The notes: a model not told the origin generated them from the letters alone. DNA of 24,655 nucleotides from Oscillospiraceae bacterium (GCA_902795095.1 CADBKB010000005.1:1-24655), one strand, 5' to 3'. Shown: positions 15,733-24,203, counted from the stretch's first letter. Numbers and translations are program-made.

Positions 15733-17067
15733 TTATCCGACGTTGATCTTTTCCGCCGGGCACATGGATACCTCCGCGCTTCTGCTGCTGAGCGCGGCGA
15801 ACATCAGCGTCAGACCGCCGACTCTGCCGAAGAACATCAGCGCGATAAGGATCAGATGGGATGCCATGCCCAGCGACGGCGTGACGCCCAGGGACAGCCC
15901 CACGGTGCCGATGGCTGAGGCCGTCTCGAATATACAGGTGCTGAAGGGCGCCTGCTCCACGGCGCCGATGATGAACGCGCTTGCAAAAACAAGGCACAGG
16001 TACATGCTCAGAAGGGTCGCGGCGGTTTTCACGATGCCGTCCTCGATCCGACGGCCGAACATCCGCGCGTGTTTTCTCCTACGGAACTCGGCCAGAGCGT
16101 TTGCGATCAGCACAGCGACAGTTGTGGTTTTCATACCGCCGGCGGTGGAGCCCGGGCTTCCGCCGATCAGCATCAGCACGATCAGCATCGCCCGGCTCGC
16201 GCTCGACATGGCTGTCAGATCCGCCGTGTTGAAGCCCGCCGTTCGGGGCGTGATCGCCTGGAAAAAGGAAAGACACAGCCGCTCCTTCACGGGGAAGGCC
16301 CGGAAATCATTGAAGAACAGGAATGCCGCAGGCAGCAGGATCAGCACAGCCGTGGTCACAAGGATCGCCTTGCTCTGCATCCTGTACCGCTTGAACCGGA
16401 GCCTGTTCGCGGCGACATCCTCCCAGGTGAGAAAGCCGATGCCGCCGATCACGATCAGCAGGCAGATCGGCAGGCAGATGCCGACGGCGCCGCTGAAGAA
16501 GGTCAGCGAGGAGAATGCGCCGGTTTTCCCGCCCATGACGTCGAAGCCCGCATTGCAGAAAGCGGAAACCGAATGGAACACCGCCATCCATATCCCCGCG
16601 GCCCCGAAGGATCTGCAGAATGCGGGAAGCATGACGAGCGCGCCCAGGAGCTCCGTCAGGAACGCCACCTTGAAAACAAAGCCGGTCATCTTAACGATGC
16701 CGCCGATCTGGTGGGCGCTGATGCTGTCCTGGAGCATGCTGCGCTGCAGCAGCGAGATCCTTCGGCCGGAGAGGGTGGCGAGGAACGCCGCGACGGATAC
16801 GACGCCCAGACCGCCGATCTGGATCAGGATCATAATCACCGTCTGCCCGAACACGGACCAGTGCATTGCCGTGTCCCGGATGACCAGCCCTGTGACGCAG
16901 ACGGCGGAGGTGGAGGTGAACAGCGCATCCTCCGGCGCGGTCCAGATTCGCTGCTTCGAGCTCACCGGGAGCATCAGCAGCAGCGTCCCGATCAGGATGA
17001 CGCCCAGAAAACCCGATATGATGATCTGGTAGGAAGAAAGCTTTTTCCCCAACAGACGTCCGCTCAT
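15733..17067 (-). CDS. ktrB: KtrB/TrkH-type potassium uptake channel subunit
   Basis: A 444-residue membrane protein, the length usual for KtrB. It is made of four membrane-pore-membrane repeats. The selectivity-filter glycines are visible in the four pore loops: VTG (G60), CNAG (G174), RTAG (G278) and GTVG (G390). The Gly-rich intramembrane loop IGGSPGSTAGGMKT at 301-314 is the gate controlled by KtrA. It imports potassium, usually driven or activated by sodium. GGGAGG is 6 nt before the ATG. It is the first gene of the potassium operon and follows a 370-bp gap with candidate operator repeats. Confidence 0.94.
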   Translation of the reverse strand: MSGRLLGKKLSSYQIIISGFLGVILIGTLLLMLPVSSKQRIWTAPEDALFTSTSAVCVTGLVIRDTAMHWSVFGQTVIMILIQIGGLGVVSVAAFLATLSGRRISLLQRSMLQDSISAHQIGGIVKMTGFVFKVAFLTELLGALVMLPAFCRSFGAAGIWMAVFHSVSAFCNAGFDVMGGKTGAFSSLTFFSGAVGICLPICLLIVIGGIGFLTWEDVAANRLRFKRYRMQSKAILVTTAVLILLPAAFLFFNDFRAFPVKERLCLSFFQAITPRTAGFNTADLTAMSSASRAMLIVLMLIGGSPGSTAGGMKTTTVAVLIANALAEFRRRKHARMFGRRIEDGIVKTAATLLSMYLCLVFASAFIIGAVEQAPFSTCIFETASAIGTVGLSLGVTPSLGMASHLILIALMFFGRVGGLTLMFAALSSRSAEVSMCPAEKINVG

Positions 17068-17124
17068 GATAGGCCTCCCGATGTTTGTTGTACCTTATTC
17101 TATATCGGAGCCCACAAAGACGGC

Positions 17125-17182
17125 GTTAAGGCGGACAGGCGCAGGATTAAGACCGTATTAAAGCATTGGGGCTGATATTAAG
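17125..17182 (-). promoter_or_regulatory. candidate KdpE operator: four TTAA half-sites before ktrB
   Basis: On the minus strand, CTTAAT (17177-17182), TTTAAT (17157-17162), CTTAAT (17146-17151) and CTTAAC (17125-17130) lie on the same face, starts spaced 20, 11 and 21 bp. OmpR-family regulators bind direct half-sites about one or two helical turns apart. A weak -10 (TATAGAAT near 17099) follows. The regulator assignment is inference. Confidence 0.35.
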
Positions 17183-17298
17183 ATTGCATAAATACGGCGT
17201 CGGATCAGCCCGTCCGGTTCTTTAAGCAGAAGCGTCCATACCCTTGCCCGCCGGATCGCGGACCCGGCAGGCTCCCGGAGGGCGCGGTTACACACCCC

Positions 17299-17343
17299 AA
17301 AAAAGCAAGGGCCCTGCCGCTTGCGCGACAGGGCCCCCGCTTG
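17299..17343 (-). terminator. intrinsic terminator of the glnA-ANTAR operon
   Basis: Arms GGGCCCTG and CAGGGCCC with an outer AAGC/GCTT helix form a strong hairpin, followed on the minus strand by six T. A second hairpin (GCCCTG/CAGGGC, about 17379-17398) lies between the ANTAR stop codon and this terminator. Confidence 0.85.
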
Positions 17344-17436
17344 AATAGAGAATGAGCTCTCAAAAACGAGCGGAAGGACGCCCTGATGTGGGCAGGGCAT
17401 TGTCCGGCGCCCGTTTCTGACAAAATTGGTGGGAAA

Positions 17437-18024
17437 TCATTCGGCGTAGCGGTCGACGATTTCCTGGGCCACGGCGCGCTTGGAGATGCAGCGGTTCATG
17501 GCCTGTTTTTCAATGTGACGGTGCGCCTCCGGCTCCGTCATCTGCAGATGATCGATCAACAGCCACTTTGCTCGGTTGACCAGGCGGATCTCGCCGATCT
17601 TCTCCTCAATGGACAGGGTCTTCTTCTGGGACTCCCTGAGCCGCTCCCTGGCGCTGGACATCCAGCCGAGCACCATAGTGATCATCTGCTTTGAAGTCGG
17701 TTTCGGCAGAGTGAACACGCCGTGCTCCACCACTCGTTCATGGACCTCCTCATGGAGCTCTGACCGGACCAGAAGCAGCACGACCGCCTCCCGGGACCGG
17801 CTGGTGTCGATGGCGAAGCGGATGCCGGCGTCGTCCGGCAGGGGAGAGTTGACGATTACATAGTCGAAGATCCGCTCGGTCAGGACCTGCTTGGCAAGAC
17901 TGATGCTCGGGACCAGCTTTACAGGGCTGTATTTCGATTCGGGGAGCAAGGACTGCAGGGCGTCGTTGAACGTCTTGGATGCAGAGACGACGAGGACGCT
18001 GTAAACACGTTCCTTCAGGCCCAT
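17437..18024 (-). CDS. ANTAR-domain RNA-binding regulator with a pseudo-receiver domain
   Basis: A 195-residue protein. The N-terminal half (about 1-125) has a receiver fold but lacks the phosphorylation site: the acidic pair is replaced by S14/A15 and the acceptor Asp by N59 (YVIVNSPLP); the conserved Lys of LPKP (K108) remains. The C-terminal ANTAR domain (about 140-193) shows NRAKWLLIDHLQMTEPEAHRH and AMNRC in the usual places. ANTAR proteins bind hairpins in nascent RNA and prevent termination. The pseudo-receiver recalls AmiR, which is controlled by a partner protein instead of a phosphate. It lies 34 bp after glnA with AGGAGG 7 nt before the ATG, so it is co-transcribed with glutamine synthetase and is the best candidate regulator for the leader hairpins near 19.3-19.7 kb and 23.15 kb (inference). 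Confidence 0.88.
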   Translation of the reverse strand: MGLKERVYSVLVVSASKTFNDALQSLLPESKYSPVKLVPSISLAKQVLTERIFDYVIVNSPLPDDAGIRFAIDTSRSREAVVLLLVRSELHEEVHERVVEHGVFTLPKPTSKQMITMVLGWMSSARERLRESQKKTLSIEEKIGEIRLVNRAKWLLIDHLQMTEPEAHRHIEKQAMNRCISKRAVAQEIVDRYAE

Positions 18025-18058
18025 ACTGCTCCCTCCTTTGCATAGAATTCTTTCTCTC

Positions 18059-19270
18059 TTACAGATGGGAATACTTATCCGAAATGGTCTGCGGGATGTG
18101 CTTGCGGATGAATTCGCTGTCCCGTGCCGCTTCCGCTGCGGCCTTCAGGGTGTCGGGCAGTCGCTTGAAGGCGGCCAGCGTTTTCTGGTCCGCCCGATAG
18201 AGATTGATATCCGTCGGCGCCGGTAGAGGCAACTGATGCTCTATGCCGTAAAGGCCCGCATAAATCAGCAGGGAAAATACCAGATAGGGATTGGCGGTCG
18301 GGTCTGGAGAACGCAGCTCCGCACGGCGGTACTCGCCGATGGCGGCGGGGATGCGGATGAGCTGGGATCGGTTTTCATGGGACCAGGAGACGTAACCGGG
18401 GGCTTTGCTCAGGCCGAAGCGCTTGTAGGAGTTCTCCGTGGGGTTCAGGAACAGGGTCATCTCCGGCACCTTGTCGAGGATGCCGGCGATCATCTGGTTC
18501 ATGCGCTCGGTGTTGTCGGAGGGTTCGACGGAGATGTTGACGTGAAAGCCGTTGCCGGGCTTGCTGTCCAGGGGCTTGGCTGAAAAGTCGGCATACAGGC
18601 CGTTGGAACGCGCCACGGTTTTAACAACGGTCTGGAAGGTCATGGCGTTGTCCGCCGCACTCAGGGCGTCGGAATAACGGAAGTCGATCTCGTTCTGGCC
18701 GGGGCCCTCCTCATGATGGGAGCTCTCCGGCTGAATGCCCATCTGCTCCAGGATCAGGCACACCTCCCGCCGGACGTTTTCGCCACGGTCCTCGGGCGCA
18801 ACGTCCATGTAGCCGGCTTCGTCATAGGGCTCTCTGGTCGGCCTGCCCGCCTCGTCCAGATGGAACAGATAGAATTCCTGCTCCGCGCCGAAGCGGAAGG
18901 TGCAGCCCGCCCGCGCCGCGTCGGCGACGGCCTTCTTCAAAAGGCTCCGGGTGTCGCTCTCAAAAGGCCTGCCGTCGGGATAGGTGATGCCGGCGAACAT
19001 GCGCACGACCTTTCCGTGCTCCGGCCGCCAGGGAAGCAGCGTCAGCGTTTCGGCGTCGGGATGCAGCAGCAGATCCGACCGGGTATCCCCGTCGAAGCCG
19101 GCGATGGCCGAAGCGTCGAACGCTATGCCGTATTCAAATGCACGGGGCAGCTCCTGGGGCATGATGGAAATGTTCTTCTGCCGGCCGAAGACGTCGCAAA
19201 ACGCGATCCGAATAAACTTCACGTCCTCCTCGCGGACATATTCCATGACCTCTGCGTTTGAGTATCTCAT
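18059..19270 (-). CDS. glnA: glutamine synthetase, type I
   Basis: A 403-residue GSI enzyme that joins ammonia to glutamate with ATP. Visible are the N-terminal beta-grasp with FIRIAFCDVFGRQKNISIMP (18-37), the GAEQEFYLF metal/glutamate-binding segment (128-136), EGPGQNEIDFRY, the NGFHVNIS metal loop, the SRAE-like ENR and RRAELRSPDPTANPYL near the C terminus. It is about 40 residues shorter than Bacillus GlnA and has GFDGDTRSD where Bacillus has the feedback-inhibition Arg62, so glutamine feedback of that kind may be absent (inference). The start at 19270 has AGGA 8 nt upstream; two nearby upstream ATGs are less well placed. It is preceded by a 200-nt leader with two terminator hairpins. Confidence 0.93.
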   Translation of the reverse strand: MRYSNAEVMEYVREEDVKFIRIAFCDVFGRQKNISIMPQELPRAFEYGIAFDASAIAGFDGDTRSDLLLHPDAETLTLLPWRPEHGKVVRMFAGITYPDGRPFESDTRSLLKKAVADAARAGCTFRFGAEQEFYLFHLDEAGRPTREPYDEAGYMDVAPEDRGENVRREVCLILEQMGIQPESSHHEEGPGQNEIDFRYSDALSAADNAMTFQTVVKTVARSNGLYADFSAKPLDSKPGNGFHVNISVEPSDNTERMNQMIAGILDKVPEMTLFLNPTENSYKRFGLSKAPGYVSWSHENRSQLIRIPAAIGEYRRAELRSPDPTANPYLVFSLLIYAGLYGIEHQLPLPAPTDINLYRADQKTLAAFKRLPDTLKAAAEAARDSEFIRKHIPQTISDKYSHL

Positions 19271-19305
19271 GATCATCATCCTGCCTTTTACATTTTCCGG
19301 GAAGC

Positions 19306-19370
19306 AAAAAAAGTGCGTCCATTTCAGTACAGAGCCTTCCCTCTGCACAAAAATGAACGCCATTGCTCAT
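19306..19370 (-). promoter_or_regulatory. glnA leader attenuator, copy B (proximal)
   Basis: Minus-strand ATGAGCAATGGCGTTCATTT opens the element; its GGCGTTCATTT pairs with AAATGGACGC, with an inner GTGCAGAG/CTCTGTAC stem and a 6-nt loop (GGAAGG). Seven T (19306-19312) follow. It is a complete intrinsic terminator inside the leader, about 35 nt before the glnA start. Confidence 0.85.
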
Positions 19371-19413
19371 CTGTTATTCAAAATCGGACCGGGACGCCGG
19401 TGCATCGTCATGC

Positions 19414-19476
19414 AAAAAAGGAAGAACGTCCATTCCCTGCGGCCCCTGCCGCACAGAAATGAACGCCTTTGCTCAT
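19414..19476 (-). promoter_or_regulatory. glnA leader attenuator, copy A (distal)
   Basis: Begins with ATGAGCAAAGGCGTTCATTT, almost identical to copy B over its first 26 nt, and lies 106 nt upstream of it. The lower stem pairs GCGTTCATTT with AATGGACG; the upper stem is GTGCGG/CCGC with a 6-nt loop (CAGGGG). A T-rich tract ending in six T (19414-19419) follows. It starts at the predicted 5' end of the transcript. Confidence 0.85.
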
Positions 19477-19482
19477 GTACGT

Positions 19483-19511
19483 ATTTTACATGAATTTATG
19501 CGGCTCGTCAA
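19483..19511 (-). promoter_or_regulatory. glnA: sigma-A promoter of glnA
   Basis: Minus-strand TTGACG (19506-19511) and TAAAAT (19483-19488) with a 17-bp spacer; each box matches the consensus at 5 of 6 positions. Transcription would begin near 19476, exactly where attenuator copy A begins. Confidence 0.85.
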
Positions 19512-19576
19512 GAGGCAGCATGTAAAAAATAGGAACACTTCGCAAGAAGAAATCATGCAAATTGCAAAATCGGGGC

Positions 19577-19605
19577 TTGACAAACGGTTTTCCCCCCGCT
19601 ATAAT
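19577..19605 (+). promoter_or_regulatory. gdhA: consensus sigma-A promoter of gdhA
   Basis: TTGACA (19577-19582), a 17-bp spacer and TATAAT (19600-19605): a perfect match in both boxes. It fires away from the glnA promoter 66 bp off. So strong a promoter implies that control is exerted after initiation, in the leader. Confidence 0.92.
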
Positions 19606-19617
19606 GCGAAACATGAA

Positions 19618-19659
19618 GGCAAAGGCGTCTTCGAGTGCATGCACTCGGAGGCGCTTTTT
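19618..19659 (+). promoter_or_regulatory. gdhA leader attenuator 1
   Basis: The core GGCAAAGGCGTCTT (19618-19631) opens a long near-perfect stem (19621-19636 with 19643-19658, palindromic CGAGTGC/GCACTCG centre) followed by five T (19655-19659). It starts within about 10 nt of the predicted transcription start. Confidence 0.85.
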
Positions 19660-19681
19660 CTGTTCTTGAATACTATAAAAA

Positions 19682-21083
<1,402 letters not shown>

Positions 21084-21099
21084 GCGAGGAGGCATTGCA

Positions 21100-21243
21100 A
21101 TGTGTAAGACAGAAAACGGATCCGGCAGCTGTCCGGAGACGCTCCACACCCACTTCATGCAGCCGGGGCATCCCTTCACCCTCGGCGAGCAGCAGCCCGA
21201 CCCCCGTGCCGAGGCCAACGCCCAGGCGCCGGTCGAGGAATAA
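21100..21243 (+). CDS. 47-residue small protein after gdhA, function unknown
   Basis: ATG at 21100 with AGGAGG 7 nt upstream, ending TAA at 21243. The protein begins MCKTENGSGSCPETLHTHFM and continues with HPFTLGEQQPDPRAEANAQAP, so it is hydrophilic, with C2, C11, H16, H18 and H24 that could bind a metal. No family is recognised. The codons are GC-rich and fit the neighbouring genes, and the ribosome-binding site is better than that of gdhA. Position in the gdhA transcript, just before the asnB T-box, suggests a link to nitrogen metabolism (inference). Confidence 0.6.
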   Translation: MCKTENGSGSCPETLHTHFMQPGHPFTLGEQQPDPRAEANAQAPVEE

Positions 21244-21261
21244 CCATTTGTCATCATAAAA

Positions 21262-21480
21262 GCGTTTGAGAAAAGAGAAGTAGTGCGTCCAACCCGTCCC
21301 CAGAGAGCGTGCGCCGGTGAGAATCACGCGGCGGGCGCGCATGAAAAACACTTTTCGAGCTGCAATCTGAACGGCATTGCCCAGTAGGTGCGCCGTAGCG
21401 CCGCACGTCAGCCGGCAGAATCTTGTCTGAGATTCGGAAATGAGAACAAATATAGGTGGCACCGCGAGCACAGCACTTGC
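21262..21480 (+). promoter_or_regulatory. T-box leader for tRNA-Asn before asnB
   Basis: A T-box riboswitch reads uncharged tRNA. Stem I is closed by GAAAAG (21270-21275) and CTTTTC (21351-21356); the specifier loop has AGTA (21279-21282) on one side and the codon AAC (21347-21349, Asn) followed by A on the other; the AGAGAGC and GGTGAGAA distal features follow. The T-box sequence AGGTGGCACCGCGA is at 21454-21467. The TGGC bulge would pair with a GCCA tRNA end, and tRNA-Asn has G at the discriminator position. The antiterminator is complete: ATAGG/CCTAT and GCGAG/CTTGC around the bulge. No matching terminator or T run follows. Confidence 0.92.
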
Positions 21481-21519
21481 CCTATAGAATGCTGATATTA
21501 CCGAAAAGAGGTTATTGTT

Positions 21520-23103
21520 ATGTGTTCTATCATGGGCTATGTCGGCAGCGGCGTCACCTATCGCGCTTTTATGGAGGGCTTTATCCGCACCCAGTCCCGG
21601 GGACCGGACGAGACCCGGATCATCAACACCGGCAATGGCTATCTGGGCTTTCACCGGCTGTCCATCATGGGCCTGACCCACGAGGGCATGCAGCCCTTCG
21701 AGCTGGACGGCGACTACTGCGTCTGCAACGGCGAGCTATACGGCTTCCGGGCCGAGCGGGAAAAGCTTCTGAAGCTGGGCTATACATTTTACAGCGACAG
21801 CGACTGCGAGATCCTGCTTCCCATGTGGAAGGAGTACGGCACGGATATGTTTGCCATGCTGGACGCGGAATTCGCCTGTATCATCTTCGACGAGAAGCAC
21901 GGCCGCTATATCGCCGCCCGGGACCCCATCGGCATCCGGCCCCTGTACTACGGCTATGACCCGGAGGGGGAGATCGTCTTTGCCAGCGAGGCCAAGAACC
22001 TGGTGGGCATCGTGGACAGAATCATGCCCTTCCCCCCAGGACACTATTACATGGACGGACAGTTTGTCTGCTACTGCGACATTGCCAGGGTGGACAAGGT
22101 CTGCCATGACGGCCTGGACGCCGCCTGCGCTGCCATCCGCGAAAAGCTGATCGCCGGCGTGGAAAAGCGGCTGGTCTCCGACGCGAAGGTGGGCTTTCTG
22201 CTCTCCGGCGGTCTCGATTCCTCCCTGGTGTGCGCCATTGCCCAGAGAAAGAGCGACGCGCCCATCCGCACCTTTGCCATCGGCATGAGCGAGGACGCCA
22301 TCGACCTGAAATACGCCCGCCAGGCGGCGGAGTACATCGGCAGCGAGCATACCGAGGTCTTCATGACCCCCGGCGAGGTGATCTCCAGCCTGGAGACGGT
22401 GATCGAGCTGCTGGGCACCTTCGATATCACCACCATCCGCGCCAGCATGGGCATGTATCTGGTGTGCAAGGCCATCCATGAGCGCACGGACGTGCGGGTG
22501 CTGCTGACGGGCGAGATCTCCGACGAGCTGTTCGGCTACAAGTATACCGATTTCGCCCCCTCCGCGGAGGAATTCCAGGCGGAGGCTGTGAAGCGCCTGC
22601 GGGAGCTGCACATGTACGACGTACTGCGGGCCGACCGCTGCATCTCCGTCAACTCTCTGGAGGCCCGGGTGCCCTTCGGCGATCTGGATTTCGTGAAATA
22701 CGTCATGGCCCTGGATCCGGCGATCAAAATGAACACCTACGGCAAGGGAAAGTACCTGCTGCGCAGGGCCTTCGACGGACTGGGATATCTGCCCGACGAG
22801 ATCCTCTGGAGAGAGAAGGCGGCCTTCTCCGATGCGGTGGGCCACTCCATGGTGGACTATCTCAAGCAGTATGCCGAGAGCCGCTACACCGATGCCCAGT
22901 TCAAGCGCCGGTGCAGGAAGTATACCCATGCCCGTCCGTTTACCAAGGAATCGCTGCTGTACCGCGAGATCTTCGAGAAGTATTATCCCGGCCAGGCGGA
23001 GATGATCGCCGACTTCTGGATGCCGAACCGGGCCTGGGAGGGCTGCGACGTGGACGATCCCTCCGCGCGGGTGCTTTCCAACTACGGCGACAGCGGAAAA
23101 TAA
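21520..23103 (+). CDS. asnB: asparagine synthetase (glutamine-hydrolysing)
   Basis: A 527-residue AsnB. The N-terminal class II glutaminase domain (2-about 190) has the nucleophile C2, RLSIMG, CNGELYG and RDPIGIRPLYYG. The synthetase domain has the PP-loop SGGLDS (229-234) that activates aspartate with ATP, then TGEISDELFGY and SLEARVPFGD. It transfers amide nitrogen from glutamine to aspartate. AAGAGG lies 8 nt before the ATG. The Asn T-box just upstream confirms the product. There is no terminator between gdhA and asnB, so it may also be read from the gdhA promoter. Confidence 0.97.
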   Translation: MCSIMGYVGSGVTYRAFMEGFIRTQSRGPDETRIINTGNGYLGFHRLSIMGLTHEGMQPFELDGDYCVCNGELYGFRAEREKLLKLGYTFYSDSDCEILLPMWKEYGTDMFAMLDAEFACIIFDEKHGRYIAARDPIGIRPLYYGYDPEGEIVFASEAKNLVGIVDRIMPFPPGHYYMDGQFVCYCDIARVDKVCHDGLDAACAAIREKLIAGVEKRLVSDAKVGFLLSGGLDSSLVCAIAQRKSDAPIRTFAIGMSEDAIDLKYARQAAEYIGSEHTEVFMTPGEVISSLETVIELLGTFDITTIRASMGMYLVCKAIHERTDVRVLLTGEISDELFGYKYTDFAPSAEEFQAEAVKRLRELHMYDVLRADRCISVNSLEARVPFGDLDFVKYVMALDPAIKMNTYGKGKYLLRRAFDGLGYLPDEILWREKAAFSDAVGHSMVDYLKQYAESRYTDAQFKRRCRKYTHARPFTKESLLYREIFEKYYPGQAEMIADFWMPNRAWEGCDVDDPSARVLSNYGDSGK

Positions 23104-23132
23104 TTGACAAACCGGCCAAAACGGGGTATGAT
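23104..23132 (+). promoter_or_regulatory. sigma-A promoter of the gltD-like/gltA pair
   Basis: TTGACA (23104-23109, directly after the asnB stop codon), 17-bp spacer, TATGAT (23127-23132). Start near 23139, 5 nt before the attenuator hairpin. Confidence 0.88.
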
Positions 23133-23143
23133 ACTCCCGTTAA

Positions 23144-23184
23144 GGCAATGGCGTCTTTGCAAAAAGGCGCCATTGTCTTTTTTT
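23144..23184 (+). promoter_or_regulatory. attenuator of the gltD-like gene (also asnB terminator)
   Basis: The core GGCAATGGCGTCTT is the same as in gdhA attenuator 2. Fifteen unbroken base pairs (23144-23158 with 23163-23177, including G-U pairs) close a GCAA tetraloop, followed by seven T (23178-23184). It must stop most transcripts started 5 nt upstream and probably also those coming from asnB. Confidence 0.9.
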
Positions 23185-23211
23185 GCATCCTGAAGAGAGG
23201 AAGTGATTGGC

Positions 23212-24016
23212 TTGCCCTACAGAATCACAGAAAAACGCGATCTGAATCCCCAGGTCTATTTCATGAAAATCGAGGCCCCGCTGATCGCCCGGAAGGTCGA
23301 GCCGGGGCAGTTCGTCATCGTCCGGCTGGACGAGTACGCCGAGCGGGTGCCCTTCACCGTGGCGGCAGGCGGTGGGCAATTCCACCCGGGCCCTGGCGCG
23401 CCTGAATGCCGGGGACGAGATCAGCGACATTGCCGGCCCCCTGGGCATGCCCACGGCGCTGGAGGGTTACAAAAAGGCCGCGGTGATCGGCGGCGGCCTC
23501 GGCACCGCCATCGCCTGGCCCCAGGCCAAGAAGCTCAAGGCCCTGGGCACGGAGGTGACCGCCATCACCGGCTTCCGCGACAAGAGCTATATCATCCTGG
23601 CCGAAGAGATGCGCGCCGCCTCCGACCGGCTCATCATCACCACCGACGACGGCTCCAACGGCCTGCAGGGCTTCGTCACCGACCGCCTGCGGGAGCTCCT
23701 GGAGGCGGGGGAGACCTTCGACCTGGTCATCGCCATCGGCCCGCTGGTGATGATGCGGGCGGTGTGCGCCCTCACAGAGCGCTACGGCCTGCCCACCACT
23801 GTTTCCATGAATCCGATCATGATCGACGGCACGGGCATGTGCGGCGGCTGCCGCGTCAGCGTGGGCGGGCAGACGAAATTCGCCTGCGTGGACGGCCCGG
23901 ACTTCGACGGCCATGCGATCGATTGGGACGGCGCCATCAAGCGCCAGCAGATGTACCGCGACTATGAGCGCCGTGCCTGCGAGCACTGCCGCATGAAGGA
24001 GGACGGAAATGGCTGA
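23212..24016 (+). pseudogene. frameshifted FAD/NAD-binding oxidoreductase subunit (NfnA/GltD-like)
   Basis: The first frame reads LPYRITEKRDLNP to AERVPFTVA, typical of the ferredoxin-NADP reductase-like subunit paired with GltA (sulfide dehydrogenase/NfnA family). The second frame resumes at 23366 with QAVGNSTRALARLNAGDEI and runs to the C-terminal [2Fe-2S] motif MCGGCRVSVGG and the last residues ACEHC. Family members have about 13 more residues between the two parts (a DxDxxKGTxTIIF-like strand), so roughly 38 nt are missing, which shifts the frame. Short GGCGG repeats flank the join (23362-23372). It could be a real deletion or an assembly error. The start is TTG at 23212 (GTG at 23203 is possible). 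The enzyme, if intact, would move electrons between NADPH, NADH and ferredoxin or to glutamate synthesis. It overlaps the next gene by 8 bp. Confidence 0.85.
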
Positions 24017-24203
24017 TCTGGAAAGACAAACCATGCCGGAGCAGGCGCCGGTAATTCGCCGGCACAATTTCTCCGAGGTCGCCCTGGGCTATGCCCCGGC
24101 GCAGGCCGAGGCGGAGGCCCGGCGCTGCCTGAACTGCAAAAACGCGCCCTGCATGCAGGGCTGTCCCGTGTCCGTGCGGATCCCGGCGTTCTGCATCCGC
24201 TGA
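24009..24203 (+). pseudogene. gltA: 5' fragment of gltA/nfnB (NADPH-dependent glutamate synthase-like subunit)
   Basis: Only about 60 of the usual 460 residues are present. They match the N-terminal iron-sulfur region: PEQAPVIRRHNFSEVALGY, then RRCLNCKNAPCMQGCPVSVRIPAF with four Cys of the first 4Fe-4S cluster. Family resemblance stops after RIPAF (near 24190), and a stop codon follows four codons later. Beyond this point the DNA is ParB-like on the other strand. The FAD- and NADPH-binding domains are missing. Its start overlaps the previous gene, as is normal for this pair. Confidence 0.85.

Noticed and set aside
19306..19476. Canonical ANTAR double-hexaloop target
   Set aside because: Two of the loops here are six bases long, but the required A at position 1 and G at position 4 are missing; kept only as a possible variant.
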